This document shows positions 15,935-24,580 of a stretch of 64,000 nt of DNA, piece by piece; position 1 is the first letter of the stretch; every line of letters starts with the position of its first letter. The DNA is from Telluribacter humicola (GTDB taxonomy: Bacteria; Bacteroidota; Bacteroidia; Cytophagales; Spirosomataceae). The notes beneath the pieces were generated by a model. That model saw only the letters and a program-made list of their open reading frames with translations, ran no database searches and was not told the DNA's origin. The stretch lies in contig NZ_JAFIQT010000003.1 in the NCBI RefSeq assembly GCF_017355935.1, positions 601,480 to 665,479 on the forward strand, read 5' to 3'. Position numbers and translations under genes: made by a program.

Positions 15935-18358
15935 CTATTCCGACCGAAGATTCTTCACCGGATTCATCATCGCCGCCCTGATGCTGTGAAAGCTAACGGT
16001 TATCAGGGCAATACCTACCGCCAAAGCACCCGCTAAGGCAAATACCCACCAGGCCAGTTCGATTCTGTTTGCAAAATCCTGCAGCCAACGATCCATAGCA
16101 TACCACGCCAGGCAGGAAGCCAGTACTACGGCCAGCCCTACTGGTCTGAGAAAATCCTTTGACAGTAACACCACAATACTTCCTATACTGGCACCTAGCA
16201 CTTTGCGGACGCCTATTTCCTTTGTACGATTTTTGGCCGTGTACATAGCCAGCCCCAGCAGCCCCAGACAGGCTATACCTACCGCTAATAGTGAGAACCA
16301 ACTGAATAGCTTAGCCAGTCGCTCCTCTGACTCGTACTGCTGCTGAAAGTGGTCATCCAGAAAGAAGTACTCAAACGCATTACCCGGATATACTTCCTGA
16401 AAGGTAGCCTCAATAGCGGGTATGGTACTGCGCAGGGTATTGCCTTGTAGCGTAATGGTCAGGTACTCACTGTTCCAGGGTATGTGGTAAAATAGGATGG
16501 GGCTATTTACCATTTTCAGAGACTGCTGGTGAAAGTCCTGCACAACCCCTACGATCCGTTTCGGATTAATATCTCCTATTTTCTGATTGATTGCACTTTC
16601 GGGCGTCGGAAAGCCAAAGGCACGTAGCGCGGTCTGATTGATGATAACGGCACCATCATCAAGTAGTAGGTTGTCGTGGAAGTTTCGGCCTGCCAGTACT
16701 TTTATCTCGTAGGCGGATATAAAATCTTCATCTACGGCCAGAACGCTGCACAACTTAAAATCAGCACCGGTATCCTGAAAGCGCTTCAACTCCTGGGTCC
16801 AGAAAATTTCCTGTCCTGGAATCTCTGAGGAAGCTGTTATGTTCCTGACTCCCGCATTCCCTCCTACCCTTTCCTTAAAAAGAGCCAGTTCGTTTGTGAA
16901 ACTTTCCGACCGCAGTACCTTGGGTGCTTTCACCACCAGTTTCTGCTCAATGTTCATACCCAGATCCTGGTTCTGCATGAAGTTGAGCTGCTGATTGATC
17001 ACGATGGTAGCAATAATCAGAACCACCGAAGCGGTAAACTGAAACACTACCAGGCCCTTGCGGAGTAACTCTCCCCCCACCTGCCGGGAAATTCGCCCTT
17101 TCAAAACGACTATGGGCTTGTAGGAAGACAAGATAAAGGCAGGATAGAACCCGGAGAGAAAGAACCCCAGGCCGAAAATGACAAGCGCGACCACCCAGAA
17201 AACAGGCTGCTGAAACAGCGTATACCCGATGGGGGTATGAATCCAACCATCAAAGACAGCGAGTATCAGTACAAACAGGATAGCGGCGAAAAAGAGCGAG
17301 CTGACATTGACCACGAAGGATTCAAATAAAAACTGCCTGACCAACTGCTGCTTGCCCGATCCCAGCGCTTTTCTGATTCCTACTTCCTTAGTTCGTTCGA
17401 TCCCCAGAGCAGTCGTCAGGTTTATATAATTCAACCACCCAATCGACAGAATGAGCAGGGCCACCAGCACCAGAATATAAACAGTCTCTATTTTACCGTT
17501 GGACTCGATTTCCGAGGGCATTCGGGAGTAGAGGTGAATGTCGCGTAGAGGTTGTAAGATAAACCTCTGTTCTACCTTGTACTTTCTCAGCATGTTTCCA
17601 ATATGCTTTTCAATAAGGCCGGGCAGTCGGTTCTCCAGGGATTCTGCTGAAGTACCGGGGGTTAAGAGCAGGTAGGTGTAGAAGTTGGTCCAGTACCATC
17701 CACCATTGGCAAACTGCTGGTTGGTGAGCAGATTCTGGATCGAAAAAAGAAAGTCGAAATGGAAATGGCTGTTTGGAGGAAAATCTGTAAATACTCCTTC
17801 TACCACGTAGGTACCTCCTTTCCAGTTTGAGTTTAAGGTAAGGGTTTTACCAATGGGGTCTTCCCGGCCAAAGTACTTCTGCGCCATGGACTCGGATATA
17901 ACCACTGACTCCGGCCGACGCAGTACCCGGTCCGCCGAGCCCTTGATAAGGGAAAAGGAGAACACATTGAAAAATGAAGAATCCGTATAAAACGCCCTCT
18001 TCTCGTGGTAACTAACCACTTCTCCTGCCCCACTCTGGTAGCTGATCATGCCATTGGCCTCGTGCAATCGTACAAAGTCCTGAACCTCCGGAAAAGCTTC
18101 CTTTATAGCAGGAGCTTCGGCGTAGTAGCTGATAGCACTGCTGTTGGTCAGTACTCCGTTCTTATAATCATCCAGCCTGATGCGGTAGATGTTATCTGCG
18201 TTCTGGTGGAAGGCATCGTAGCTCAGTTCATAGAATACATACCGGGTAATCAGTAGAAAAGCCGCCATACTGGCCGCTAACCCACCTACCATGATCAGCG
18301 AAATGTACCTGTGCTTAATCAGGTTTCTGAGGGCTACTTTCAGGTAGTTATGTATCAT
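15935..18358 (-). CDS. MacB/FtsX-type ABC transporter permease
   Basis: Inner-membrane protein of 807 residues. Two repeats of the layout TM helix, periplasmic MacB-PCD domain, three-TM FtsX domain are seen: first TM about 20-45 and FtsX about 290-420, then a second TM near 430-450 and a final FtsX about 680-800. Motifs ERTKEVGIRKALG and NRTKEIGVRKVLGAS are the cytoplasmic coupling segments of this family. No ATPase gene is adjacent, as is common for these orphan Bacteroidota permeases; it must borrow one. Mechanotransmission-type export or lipoprotein/peptide extrusion is possible; substrate unknown. Upstream A+T-rich DNA contains a 13-bp direct repeat. Confidence 0.88.
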   Translation of the reverse strand: MIHNYLKVALRNLIKHRYISLIMVGGLAASMAAFLLITRYVFYELSYDAFHQNADNIYRIRLDDYKNGVLTNSSAISYYAEAPAIKEAFPEVQDFVRLHEANGMISYQSGAGEVVSYHEKRAFYTDSSFFNVFSFSLIKGSADRVLRRPESVVISESMAQKYFGREDPIGKTLTLNSNWKGGTYVVEGVFTDFPPNSHFHFDFLFSIQNLLTNQQFANGGWYWTNFYTYLLLTPGTSAESLENRLPGLIEKHIGNMLRKYKVEQRFILQPLRDIHLYSRMPSEIESNGKIETVYILVLVALLILSIGWLNYINLTTALGIERTKEVGIRKALGSGKQQLVRQFLFESFVVNVSSLFFAAILFVLILAVFDGWIHTPIGYTLFQQPVFWVVALVIFGLGFFLSGFYPAFILSSYKPIVVLKGRISRQVGGELLRKGLVVFQFTASVVLIIATIVINQQLNFMQNQDLGMNIEQKLVVKAPKVLRSESFTNELALFKERVGGNAGVRNITASSEIPGQEIFWTQELKRFQDTGADFKLCSVLAVDEDFISAYEIKVLAGRNFHDNLLLDDGAVIINQTALRAFGFPTPESAINQKIGDINPKRIVGVVQDFHQQSLKMVNSPILFYHIPWNSEYLTITLQGNTLRSTIPAIEATFQEVYPGNAFEYFFLDDHFQQQYESEERLAKLFSWFSLLAVGIACLGLLGLAMYTAKNRTKEIGVRKVLGASIGSIVVLLSKDFLRPVGLAVVLASCLAWYAMDRWLQDFANRIELAWWVFALAGALAVGIALITVSFHSIRAAMMNPVKNLRSE

Positions 18359-18411
18359 ACCAGATGCTTATTAGAGTAGAAGACTAGTTGCTCAATAAAT
18401 ATAGCTAAATT

Positions 18412-18444
18412 ATTAGTTATAAAACTATATAATTAGTTATAAAA
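18412..18444. repeat. 13-bp direct repeat upstream of the permease gene
   Basis: ATTAGTTATAAAA occurs at 18412-18424 and 18432-18444, exactly 20 bp apart, that is two helical turns. The spacing on one DNA face suggests a regulator site (inference). Confidence 0.45.
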
Positions 18445-18466
18445 ATTTCATCTACTCTAACTTTGC

Positions 18467-18493
18467 ATAAAAGTGACACGGTGTCACTTTTAT
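18467..18493 (-). terminator. Palindromic hairpin downstream of the Nudix gene
   Basis: 13-nt arms at 18467-18479 and 18481-18493 form a near-perfect palindrome around one G, with T-rich arm ends. It lies 10 nt past the Nudix stop codon and ends that gene before the permease. Confidence 0.7.
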
Positions 18494-18502
18494 AGTAATC
18501 AT

Positions 18503-18940
18503 CTATACAAAAGGCTGTTCTATTCTACCTATGTGAGCTGAAGGTAATGTACCTTCCAAGTAAGCCTGGAGTTTACTACCTACCTGCGGGTACATTATCT
18601 GGGTTTGCAGTTCACTAACAGGTACCCAGGCTATAGCACCAGCAGTTGTATGCTCAGGATTGAGTCGGGGCTTACCCGCAACATCAAGTACTTCAAAGAC
18701 ACAGTGCAGGGTATCTTCTTTACCCCCCCAATCAATCACCTCACCACACAGGACCATTTCTCCCACCTGTACCTCTACCCCCAGCTCTTCGCGCAGCTCC
18801 CGTTGCAGTGCCTCCTTCAGGTCCTCGCCCGGATCGGGATTACCGCCGGGCAACATATATACATCGGTGTTACCGTAGCGGTACTGCATCGTAAGCAGGG
18901 CATCATTAGCTATAATCAGGGCGGCGGGCCTTACTCTCAT
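18503..18940 (-). CDS. Nudix hydrolase
   Basis: Cytoplasmic 145-residue pyrophosphohydrolase. The Nudix box G(x5)E(x7)REUxEExGU is complete at residues 33-55, with E48, E51 and E52 as metal ligands. Substrate (nucleotide, nucleotide sugar or coenzyme) cannot be read from the sequence; an N-terminal RPAALII strand and the length resemble ADP-ribose/NUDT-like members. It is a single gene, followed by a hairpin terminator. Confidence 0.9.
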   Translation of the reverse strand: MRVRPAALIIANDALLTMQYRYGNTDVYMLPGGNPDPGEDLKEALQRELREELGVEVQVGEMVLCGEVIDWGGKEDTLHCVFEVLDVAGKPRLNPEHTTAGAIAWVPVSELQTQIMYPQVGSKLQAYLEGTLPSAHIGRIEQPFV

Positions 18941-19052
18941 GGTATAGTTGATTAGTTTAGTTTGGTAAGTCTGTAAAAAAACGAGTACTTATGCAAGTAA
19001 GGCCAACCTACTGTACGGCTTTCTCTTGTAGTCCAAGTCCATTTATCGCATT

Positions 19053-19790
19053 ATGAAATCTCTACTAGTCTCTCTGCTTTCCCTGATAGTACTCTTTGCT
19101 TTTGTTGATGCTGTTTCACCCAATCCACCCCGCAAGGATGCCATCCTGGTATTCTCGAAGACCAAAGGCTTTCGTCACCAGTCCATCCCGGACGGAAAAC
19201 TGGCCCTGCTCAAAATGGGCAAACAGATAGGCATCCGGGTAGATACAACCGAAGATGCCTCGGCCTTTACACCTGCCAATCTACGCAAATACAAGGCCCT
19301 TGTATTCCTGAGTACCTCGGGGGAAGTATTTGATGAGGAGCAGAAAAAGGCGTTCCAGGAGTATATCCGCAAAGGCGGGGGTTTCGTGGGTATTCATGGT
19401 GCTACAACTACCGAGTACAAGTGGCCCTGGTACAACCAGCTCATAGGAGCCTACTTCCTGGACCATCCCAAGCCTCAGAATGCCTCCATTGACGTCTGGA
19501 ACCGCGAACATCCGGCTACCCGCGTGCTACCCGCCCGCTGGAACCGCTTCGACGAATGGTACAATTACCGCGATATGCAACCGAACCTCAAGGTGATAGC
19601 TACACTGGATGAAAGCAGCTATAAGGGTGGTAAACACGGCCGCATCCACCCCTTTGCCTGGTACCACGAGTTTGACGGCGGCCGGTCATTCTACACCGGC
19701 GGTGGCCACACCAAAGAATCCTATTCGGAGCCTCTGTTTATGAAACACGTACAGGAGGGTATACTTTGGGCTATGAAGCGCAGAAAATAA
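19053..19790 (+). CDS. Exported ThuA-domain protein, copy 1
   Basis: Predicted periplasmic or secreted protein of 245 residues with a signal peptide (about 1-20). The rest is one ThuA (trehalose-utilisation-type) domain of the glutamine-amidotransferase-like fold, with family segments VFSKTKGFRHQSIPDG, FLSTSGE, GGGFVGIHGATTTEYKWPWY and YTGGGHTKESY. ThuA proteins are linked to sugar catabolism, but the reaction is not settled. The next gene is a close paralogue, so the pair arose by tandem duplication. Confidence 0.88.
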   Translation: MKSLLVSLLSLIVLFAFVDAVSPNPPRKDAILVFSKTKGFRHQSIPDGKLALLKMGKQIGIRVDTTEDASAFTPANLRKYKALVFLSTSGEVFDEEQKKAFQEYIRKGGGFVGIHGATTTEYKWPWYNQLIGAYFLDHPKPQNASIDVWNREHPATRVLPARWNRFDEWYNYRDMQPNLKVIATLDESSYKGGKHGRIHPFAWYHEFDGGRSFYTGGGHTKESYSEPLFMKHVQEGILWAMKRRK

Positions 19791-19843
19791 TAGTAGCTGG
19801 CTCTCTATTTCTGCTTTATTAGTAACACTACAAACAAGAACTC

Positions 19844-20587
19844 ATGAAACACATTTATCTGCTGCTTATTCTGCTTTGCGTTACTTCTGTGGCATTTACG
19901 AGTACTGCACAATCCAGAAGATCGACTACCAAAGATGCCGTACTGGTATTTTCAAAGACGGCCGGCTTCCGCCACCAGTCCATCCCGACCGGCAGGGCTG
20001 CTCTTTATCAGCTAGGTCAGAAAAATAACTTCCGGGTAGATACCACGGAGGATGCTTCTGTCTTTACGTATGACAACCTGCGCAAGTACAAGACCATCGT
20101 ATTCCTAAGTACTACGGGCGATATCCTGAATCAGGAGCAGCAGGCAGCCTTTGAACAGTATATTCAAAAAGGAGGTGGCTACGTAGGGATACACGCTGCC
20201 GCTGATACGGAGTACGAGTGGCCCTGGTACAATAAGCTGGTTGGCGCTTACTTCCTGCACCACCCTAAGCAGCAGAATGCCGTTGTCCACGTCTGGAACC
20301 GGGAGCACCCTACGGTCCGCTTCCTGCCCGAGCGCTGGAAGCGCTTTGATGAGTGGTACAGCTACAAAAGCATCCAGCCCGGTATCAAAGTACTGGCCAC
20401 GCTTGACGAATCAACCTATGAGGGAGGACGCAACGGACGTAACCATCCATTCATATGGTACCACGAGTACGACGGCGGCCGCGCTTTCTATACCGGTGGT
20501 GGTCACACCAACGAGTCATACGAGGAGCCCCTGTTCATGAAGCACGTCCTGGAGGGAATTAAGTGGACGATGAAAAGGACGAAATAA
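19844..20587 (+). CDS. Exported ThuA-domain protein, copy 2
   Basis: Paralogue of the preceding gene, 247 residues, aligning almost without gaps from the motif DAVLVFSKTAGFRHQSIP to the C-terminus. It has its own signal peptide (about 1-23, ending STAQ). The sequence differs mainly in surface positions while Trp, Gly, His and Asp landmarks are kept. Only 53 nt separate the genes, so one transcript is likely. Retention of two exported copies suggests different substrates or expression (inference). Confidence 0.88.
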   Translation: MKHIYLLLILLCVTSVAFTSTAQSRRSTTKDAVLVFSKTAGFRHQSIPTGRAALYQLGQKNNFRVDTTEDASVFTYDNLRKYKTIVFLSTTGDILNQEQQAAFEQYIQKGGGYVGIHAAADTEYEWPWYNKLVGAYFLHHPKQQNAVVHVWNREHPTVRFLPERWKRFDEWYSYKSIQPGIKVLATLDESTYEGGRNGRNHPFIWYHEYDGGRAFYTGGGHTNESYEEPLFMKHVLEGIKWTMKRTK

Positions 20588-20596
20588 ATAAAGCTG

Positions 20597-20669
20597 TAAG
20601 CAATAGGCTTTAGGCTCTAAGCTTTTAAATGGTGGAACACCTAAGGCTTAGAGCATAAAGCATATAGCT
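20597..20669. repeat. Heptad-periodic repeat, locus 2, with inverted repeat
   Basis: Two blocks of four 7-nt units: TAAGCAA, TAGGCTT, TAGGCTC, TAAGCTT (20597-20624) and TAAGGCT, TAGAGCA, TAAAGCA, TATAGCT (20642-20669). GCTCTAAGC (20614-20622) and GCTTAGAGC (20646-20654) are perfect inverted repeats, so the element could fold and end both convergent transcripts. Confidence 0.55.
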
Positions 20670-20673
20670 CCCC

Positions 20674-21258
20674 TCATTCCCCCAGTACCATCTTTTCAAT
20701 CAGGAGAATGAAGATGTGTATTACCTTGATATGAATTTCCTGAATACGGTCGGCGTAGCCGAAGTGGGGTACCCGGATCTCGACATCAGCCAATCCGGCC
20801 AGCTTTCCACCGTCTTTTCCCGACAGGATTATTACTTTCATTCCTTTGGCGCGGGCAGCCTCTACAGCTCTGATGATGTTGCCCGAGTTTCCGCTGGTGC
20901 TGATGCCTAATAGTACGTCACCGGCTTGCCCCAGGCCTTCTACGTAGCGTGAGAAGACGTACTCAAAGCCATAGTCATTGCCGACGCAGCTCAGGTGGCT
21001 GACATCCGAGATAGCAATAGCCGGCAAAGAACGACGGTTGTCGCGGTAACGACCTGATAACTCTTCGGCGAAGTGCATGGCATCGCAGTGCGAGCCCCCG
21101 TTACCACAGGAGATAATCTTGCGGTCGCTTTTGATGGCTTCGGCCATCAGAGTAGCCGCCTTCTCTATGGCTTCTATATGAGCCGGATCGCTCAGAAAAG
21201 TAGTAAGTACACGCTGCGATTCGGTTAACTGCTGCGTAATAGTATCCTGAAACATCAT
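20674..21258 (-). CDS. gmhA: D-sedoheptulose 7-phosphate isomerase
   Basis: Cytoplasmic SIS-domain isomerase of 194 residues making D-glycero-D-manno-heptose 7-phosphate, first step to ADP- or GDP-heptose for LPS, capsule or glycoprotein. Family segments [21 protein letters not shown] (metal and substrate site), ISTSGNS, and [15 protein letters not shown] (C-terminal Gln/His metal ligands) are intact. Start is either of the first two Met codons. It lies 38 nt downstream of a Wzi-like gene on the same strand, consistent with surface glycan work. No other heptose gene is in the window. Confidence 0.95.
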   Translation of the reverse strand: MMFQDTITQQLTESQRVLTTFLSDPAHIEAIEKAATLMAEAIKSDRKIISCGNGGSHCDAMHFAEELSGRYRDNRRSLPAIAISDVSHLSCVGNDYGFEYVFSRYVEGLGQAGDVLLGISTSGNSGNIIRAVEAARAKGMKVIILSGKDGGKLAGLADVEIRVPHFGYADRIQEIHIKVIHIFILLIEKMVLGE

Positions 21259-21296
21259 GGGCTAGTATGGCTAAGTAAGTCTGAAAGATATAGAAG

Positions 21297-23045
21297 CTAA
21301 AAGATCTGCTGTCGGTAAGGGATGTTGTACCGTAGGGCCATTGTAGCCATACTGGTCTTGTGGTCGGGCTCGCGCCGATAGTTGGTGCGACGCCCCAGGT
21401 AGCGACCTTCCAAAAACAGGTTATGCGCCAGCATATAAGACACTCTCAGGTCACCCAGTGTGGTTATGGCTGATCTGCCCTGGGTTATATAGTTACCAAA
21501 ACTCCGGAATCGGGTTTCGTAGTCCAGCAGGATATTCCCTCCCCAGTTTCTGCCGAAAGAATCAAGCCCTTTGTCTGACCACATGGCTGTGAAGTAGCCT
21601 GTAAGGCGGGGTGACGCTTTGTAACGCACTATACCCAGCACCTCCACAAAGTTGGCACCCAGCGGGTGGGCCAGTGGCTGGCTGAAGTGAGCATAATTAC
21701 GTCCTCCATCACGGTGCGAGTACATAAAAGGGCGGGCAATATTGTATTCAGCCTGTAAATCCAGGTTAGGTACTCCGAAGGCATCCACGTATTTTCCTCC
21801 CAGTTGCAGACCATACTTCTTAGTCCAGGAGCCCTGGTTGGTAAAAAAGTACTTGGTCAGAAACTCATCCAGCATAAACTGCCCGTACAACGAAACCCGC
21901 TGCGCCAGGAGCCAGCGAAAATCAAAGCCCAGCAGGGCATTGTCCTCACTACCTATGTAAGACTCCACAAAGCGATAAAAAATAATCGGATTAAGGTAGT
22001 TGAGATCAAAGCCGCCGTTACCCGTACTATCCCCCCGGCTGAATACCTCCGCTTCGAATATACCCAGGTTAAAGCGGTCGGTCAGGTTGATACTCAGGTG
22101 GTGCATGGCCGAGTACTTACGCGCCCGGAGCAGATCCCCCCTAAAAGCCCCTTGTGAGTTGATCATGCTAGACCAGAGGTTGGTATAGCGAAAGCGTCCT
22201 ATCTGTGTATCGAGTCGCAGGAACAGGTAGGGGGGGCTGTTGTCGGACAGCAGCATGGACCGGTAACCACTCCCGATGAAGTTACGGTCGTGCCCGAATT
22301 GCAGACTAATATTTTTGATGGGCCGGAAGGTAATATAGCCACGCCCCGACATAAAGTCTACGCCTGTCCGTCGAAGAGGTTTGGCTAAGCCTTCACCCGG
22401 AAATGTATAGGTATTGGTATAGTCGTCGATATATTGCGAGAAGTAGTTACGCACGTACTCAGGAAAAGTGCCCTGGTTATCGGCTATATAGGTATAAAAG
22501 CCCAGCTTCTGATTTATCATCCCGCGGATCTCCACACCACGGCCTGTAAACCAAAGGGCCGAATTGGTATTATTTTCAACCCCGTAGATGTTATTGGTAG
22601 CAAAGTTAACATGCAGGTCGAAGTCCTCATTATGGACGCTGTAGAGGTCAGCCGGATGGCGCCAAAGCTTTTGCTCGCCTTTTTTTGAATAAGGCAGGGA
22701 GCCCAGACGAGCCGGATTACTGTTGTAGTAGGTCCTGATGGTATCCGAGGTCCACTCCCAGCTGTCGTCGCGCAGGTACCGTATGGTGGCCCGATCTATT
22801 TCGGTCAGGCCTACTCCGCCGTATTTTAGTATGCTATCGGTAAGCTGCACCACCGCTCTCCGCTCGAAAGGCTTCACCCCGTAGTGAAACCCCTCTGAAA
22901 GCTTACCTCGCTTGATTTCCAGCCGGTCGATGAGATGATGATAATCATCGTTAAGAGGAATAAAAGTACTTTGAGCTTGACTCGAGGGCACACCTCCTAA
23001 TAGAGCACACAGAATAATTAAAAACGTACTGTATCTTTGGATCAT
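21297..23045 (-). CDS. Wzi-like capsule-assembly outer-membrane beta-barrel
   Basis: Outer-membrane protein (582 residues) with signal peptide (about 1-24, ending SQA/Q), a helical N-terminal segment (about 30-85) and a long beta-barrel of alternating aromatic strands (for instance ISLQFGHDRNFIGSGYRSMLLSD, near the centre, typical of Wzi). Wzi helps retain capsule polysaccharide at the cell surface. The Bacteroidota relatives are longer than enterobacterial Wzi, as here. It is first in a pair with gmhA. Confidence 0.82.
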   Translation of the reverse strand: MIQRYSTFLIILCALLGGVPSSQAQSTFIPLNDDYHHLIDRLEIKRGKLSEGFHYGVKPFERRAVVQLTDSILKYGGVGLTEIDRATIRYLRDDSWEWTSDTIRTYYNSNPARLGSLPYSKKGEQKLWRHPADLYSVHNEDFDLHVNFATNNIYGVENNTNSALWFTGRGVEIRGMINQKLGFYTYIADNQGTFPEYVRNYFSQYIDDYTNTYTFPGEGLAKPLRRTGVDFMSGRGYITFRPIKNISLQFGHDRNFIGSGYRSMLLSDNSPPYLFLRLDTQIGRFRYTNLWSSMINSQGAFRGDLLRARKYSAMHHLSINLTDRFNLGIFEAEVFSRGDSTGNGGFDLNYLNPIIFYRFVESYIGSEDNALLGFDFRWLLAQRVSLYGQFMLDEFLTKYFFTNQGSWTKKYGLQLGGKYVDAFGVPNLDLQAEYNIARPFMYSHRDGGRNYAHFSQPLAHPLGANFVEVLGIVRYKASPRLTGYFTAMWSDKGLDSFGRNWGGNILLDYETRFRSFGNYITQGRSAITTLGDLRVSYMLAHNLFLEGRYLGRRTNYRREPDHKTSMATMALRYNIPYRQQIF

Positions 23046-23184
23046 AAGATGGGTAATCCTTTTCTTGCACTGGGTTTCTCCACAATAACTAAGGGTGCCA
23101 ATGAGTTTTTTAGCCTTTTAAAGTGCCAAATTAGGTAACAATTTGTATAATCGTTACTGTTTTTTCTTAAACCTACTTAACGCT

Positions 23185-23829
23185 ATGTTCATCCTCTCTC
23201 AGAAACACTCCATTGCTGATCAATTTTTAGCCGAATTAAGAGATGTTTCCATTCAAACAGACCGTATCCGATTCCGTCGCAATCTGGAACGGCTGGGAGA
23301 GCTACTGGCGTATGAGATTTCCAAAACATTGCCCTACGGCCCCGCAAAGGTACAAACTCCTCTGGGAGTTGCTCCTGCGCGGACCCTGCGGCAGCCGGTA
23401 GTGCTGGCTACAGTCTTGCGGGCCAGTCTGCCTTTTCATCAGGGCTTTCTGAATATGTTTGATCAGGCCGAGAATGCATTTATTGGTGCTTACCGTGGTC
23501 ATCACCTCAATAGCGATGAGTTCAGCGTTGAGATGGACTATATTACCAGCCCCAACCTGCAGGGGAAGACGCTCATCCTGATGGACCCCATGCTGGCTAC
23601 GGGGCGCTCGCTCGAGAAAGTGTACCATGCCCTGCTCCGCTTTGGTATACCGGCCCAGACTCATATAGCCTCTGTCATTGCCAGCCCGGAGGGAGTAGAG
23701 TTTCTGCGCAGTCGTATGCCGGAATGCCGCTTATGGCTGGGTGCCGTTGACGACCATCTCAACGAACACTACTACATAGTGCCTGGATTAGGTGATGCCG
23801 GTGATCTAGCCTTTGGTCCGAAGGAATAA
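23185..23829 (+). CDS. upp: Uracil phosphoribosyltransferase
   Basis: Cytoplasmic salvage enzyme, uracil plus PRPP to UMP. The ATG at 23185 gives 214 residues beginning MFILSQKHSIADQF; the frame continues upstream only to a TTG and the extra 14 residues are not family-like. The PRPP loop is DPMLATGRS, and the uracil-binding C-terminus GLGDAGDLAFG is present. The gene is divergent from wzi and followed by a small open frame and the PNPOx-like gene on the same strand. Confidence 0.93.
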   Translation: MFILSQKHSIADQFLAELRDVSIQTDRIRFRRNLERLGELLAYEISKTLPYGPAKVQTPLGVAPARTLRQPVVLATVLRASLPFHQGFLNMFDQAENAFIGAYRGHHLNSDEFSVEMDYITSPNLQGKTLILMDPMLATGRSLEKVYHALLRFGIPAQTHIASVIASPEGVEFLRSRMPECRLWLGAVDDHLNEHYYIVPGLGDAGDLAFGPKE

Positions 23830-23836
23830 TAACTTA

Positions 23837-24031
23837 ATGACGTTCTTCATGATTTCGTACCAGCGACTGGCGCGCTGGGAATATTTGTCAACAGGCGCTG
23901 CCGGCCGGCTATACTACTGGTATAATCTCCTGCTGATTCACTTATTATTAGCCGCTGGCACTATTTTATTATCTGTTTTGGGTAAAACAAAATGGATATA
24001 TTATGAAAACGGAAGAGGTAGCACACCCTGA
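23837..24031 (+). CDS. Possible small single-span membrane protein (64 aa)
   Basis: Open frame between upp and the PNPOx-like gene, beginning 7 nt after the upp stop and overlapping the next gene by 29 nt. It has a basic aromatic N-terminus (MTFFMISYQRLARWEY) and one hydrophobic stretch (LLLIHLLLAAGTILLSVL). No family is recognised and no promoter is seen. It may be chance; spacing would fit translational coupling. Confidence 0.3.
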   Translation: MTFFMISYQRLARWEYLSTGAAGRLYYWYNLLLIHLLLAAGTILLSVLGKTKWIYYENGRGSTP

Positions 24032-24503
24032 TGTAAAGAAGATACAAGATATCATTGAAGATATTAAAGTGGCCATGGTCGTAACCATGGAACCCAATGG
24101 CGACCACCGTAGCCGTCCCATGCAGACGCAGCTATTTGACGCTGACGGCTGCCTTTGGTTTTTTACGAATGAGCACTCGCCCAAAGTTGAAGAACTACAA
24201 CAGCATCCCAATATCAATGTAAGCTATGCTGATAGAGGCTCACAAACGTATGTATCAATAACCGGTACAGCCAGTGTCGTTACTGATCGCCAAAAGATAG
24301 AAGAGCTATGGAATCCTATCCTGAAAGCCTGGTTTCCCAAAGGGCTGGAAGATCCGGAACTGGCACTGCTCAAAGTAGATATCAAAGAAGCTGAGTACTG
24401 GGATGGTAATTCGTCCCGAATGGTACAGGCTTATAAAATAGCCAAGGCTCTGGCAACCGGAGATCGGTACGACCAGGGAGACAACAAGAAAGTTTCTCTC
24501 TAA
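24003..24503 (+). CDS. Pyridoxamine 5'-phosphate oxidase-like flavin-binding protein
   Basis: Cytoplasmic 166-residue split-barrel protein of the general-stress-protein-26 type, binding FMN/FAD or F420-like cofactors. Visible family features: VAMVVTMEPNGDHRSRPM (strand and phosphate-binding Arg), CLWFFTNEHSPKVEEL and NVSYADRGSQTYVSITGTA. True PNPOx residues for vitamin B6 synthesis are not evident, so a stress role is more likely. A terminator follows immediately. Confidence 0.85.
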   Translation: MKTEEVAHPDVKKIQDIIEDIKVAMVVTMEPNGDHRSRPMQTQLFDADGCLWFFTNEHSPKVEELQQHPNINVSYADRGSQTYVSITGTASVVTDRQKIEELWNPILKAWFPKGLEDPELALLKVDIKEAEYWDGNSSRMVQAYKIAKALATGDRYDQGDNKKVSL

Positions 24504-24525
24504 GAAGCTTTTACTTTCCAGAACA

Positions 24526-24557
24526 AAAAAGGACGCAGTGTAGGCTGCGTCCTTTTT
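24526..24557. terminator. Bidirectional terminator
   Basis: 13-bp stem (24526-24538 with 24545-24557), 6-nt loop, A and T tracts on the two sides; it separates the convergent PNPOx-like and TonB-receptor genes. Confidence 0.9.
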
Positions 24558-24580
24558 CTGTTTTAGAAGAACCTCTCCTA

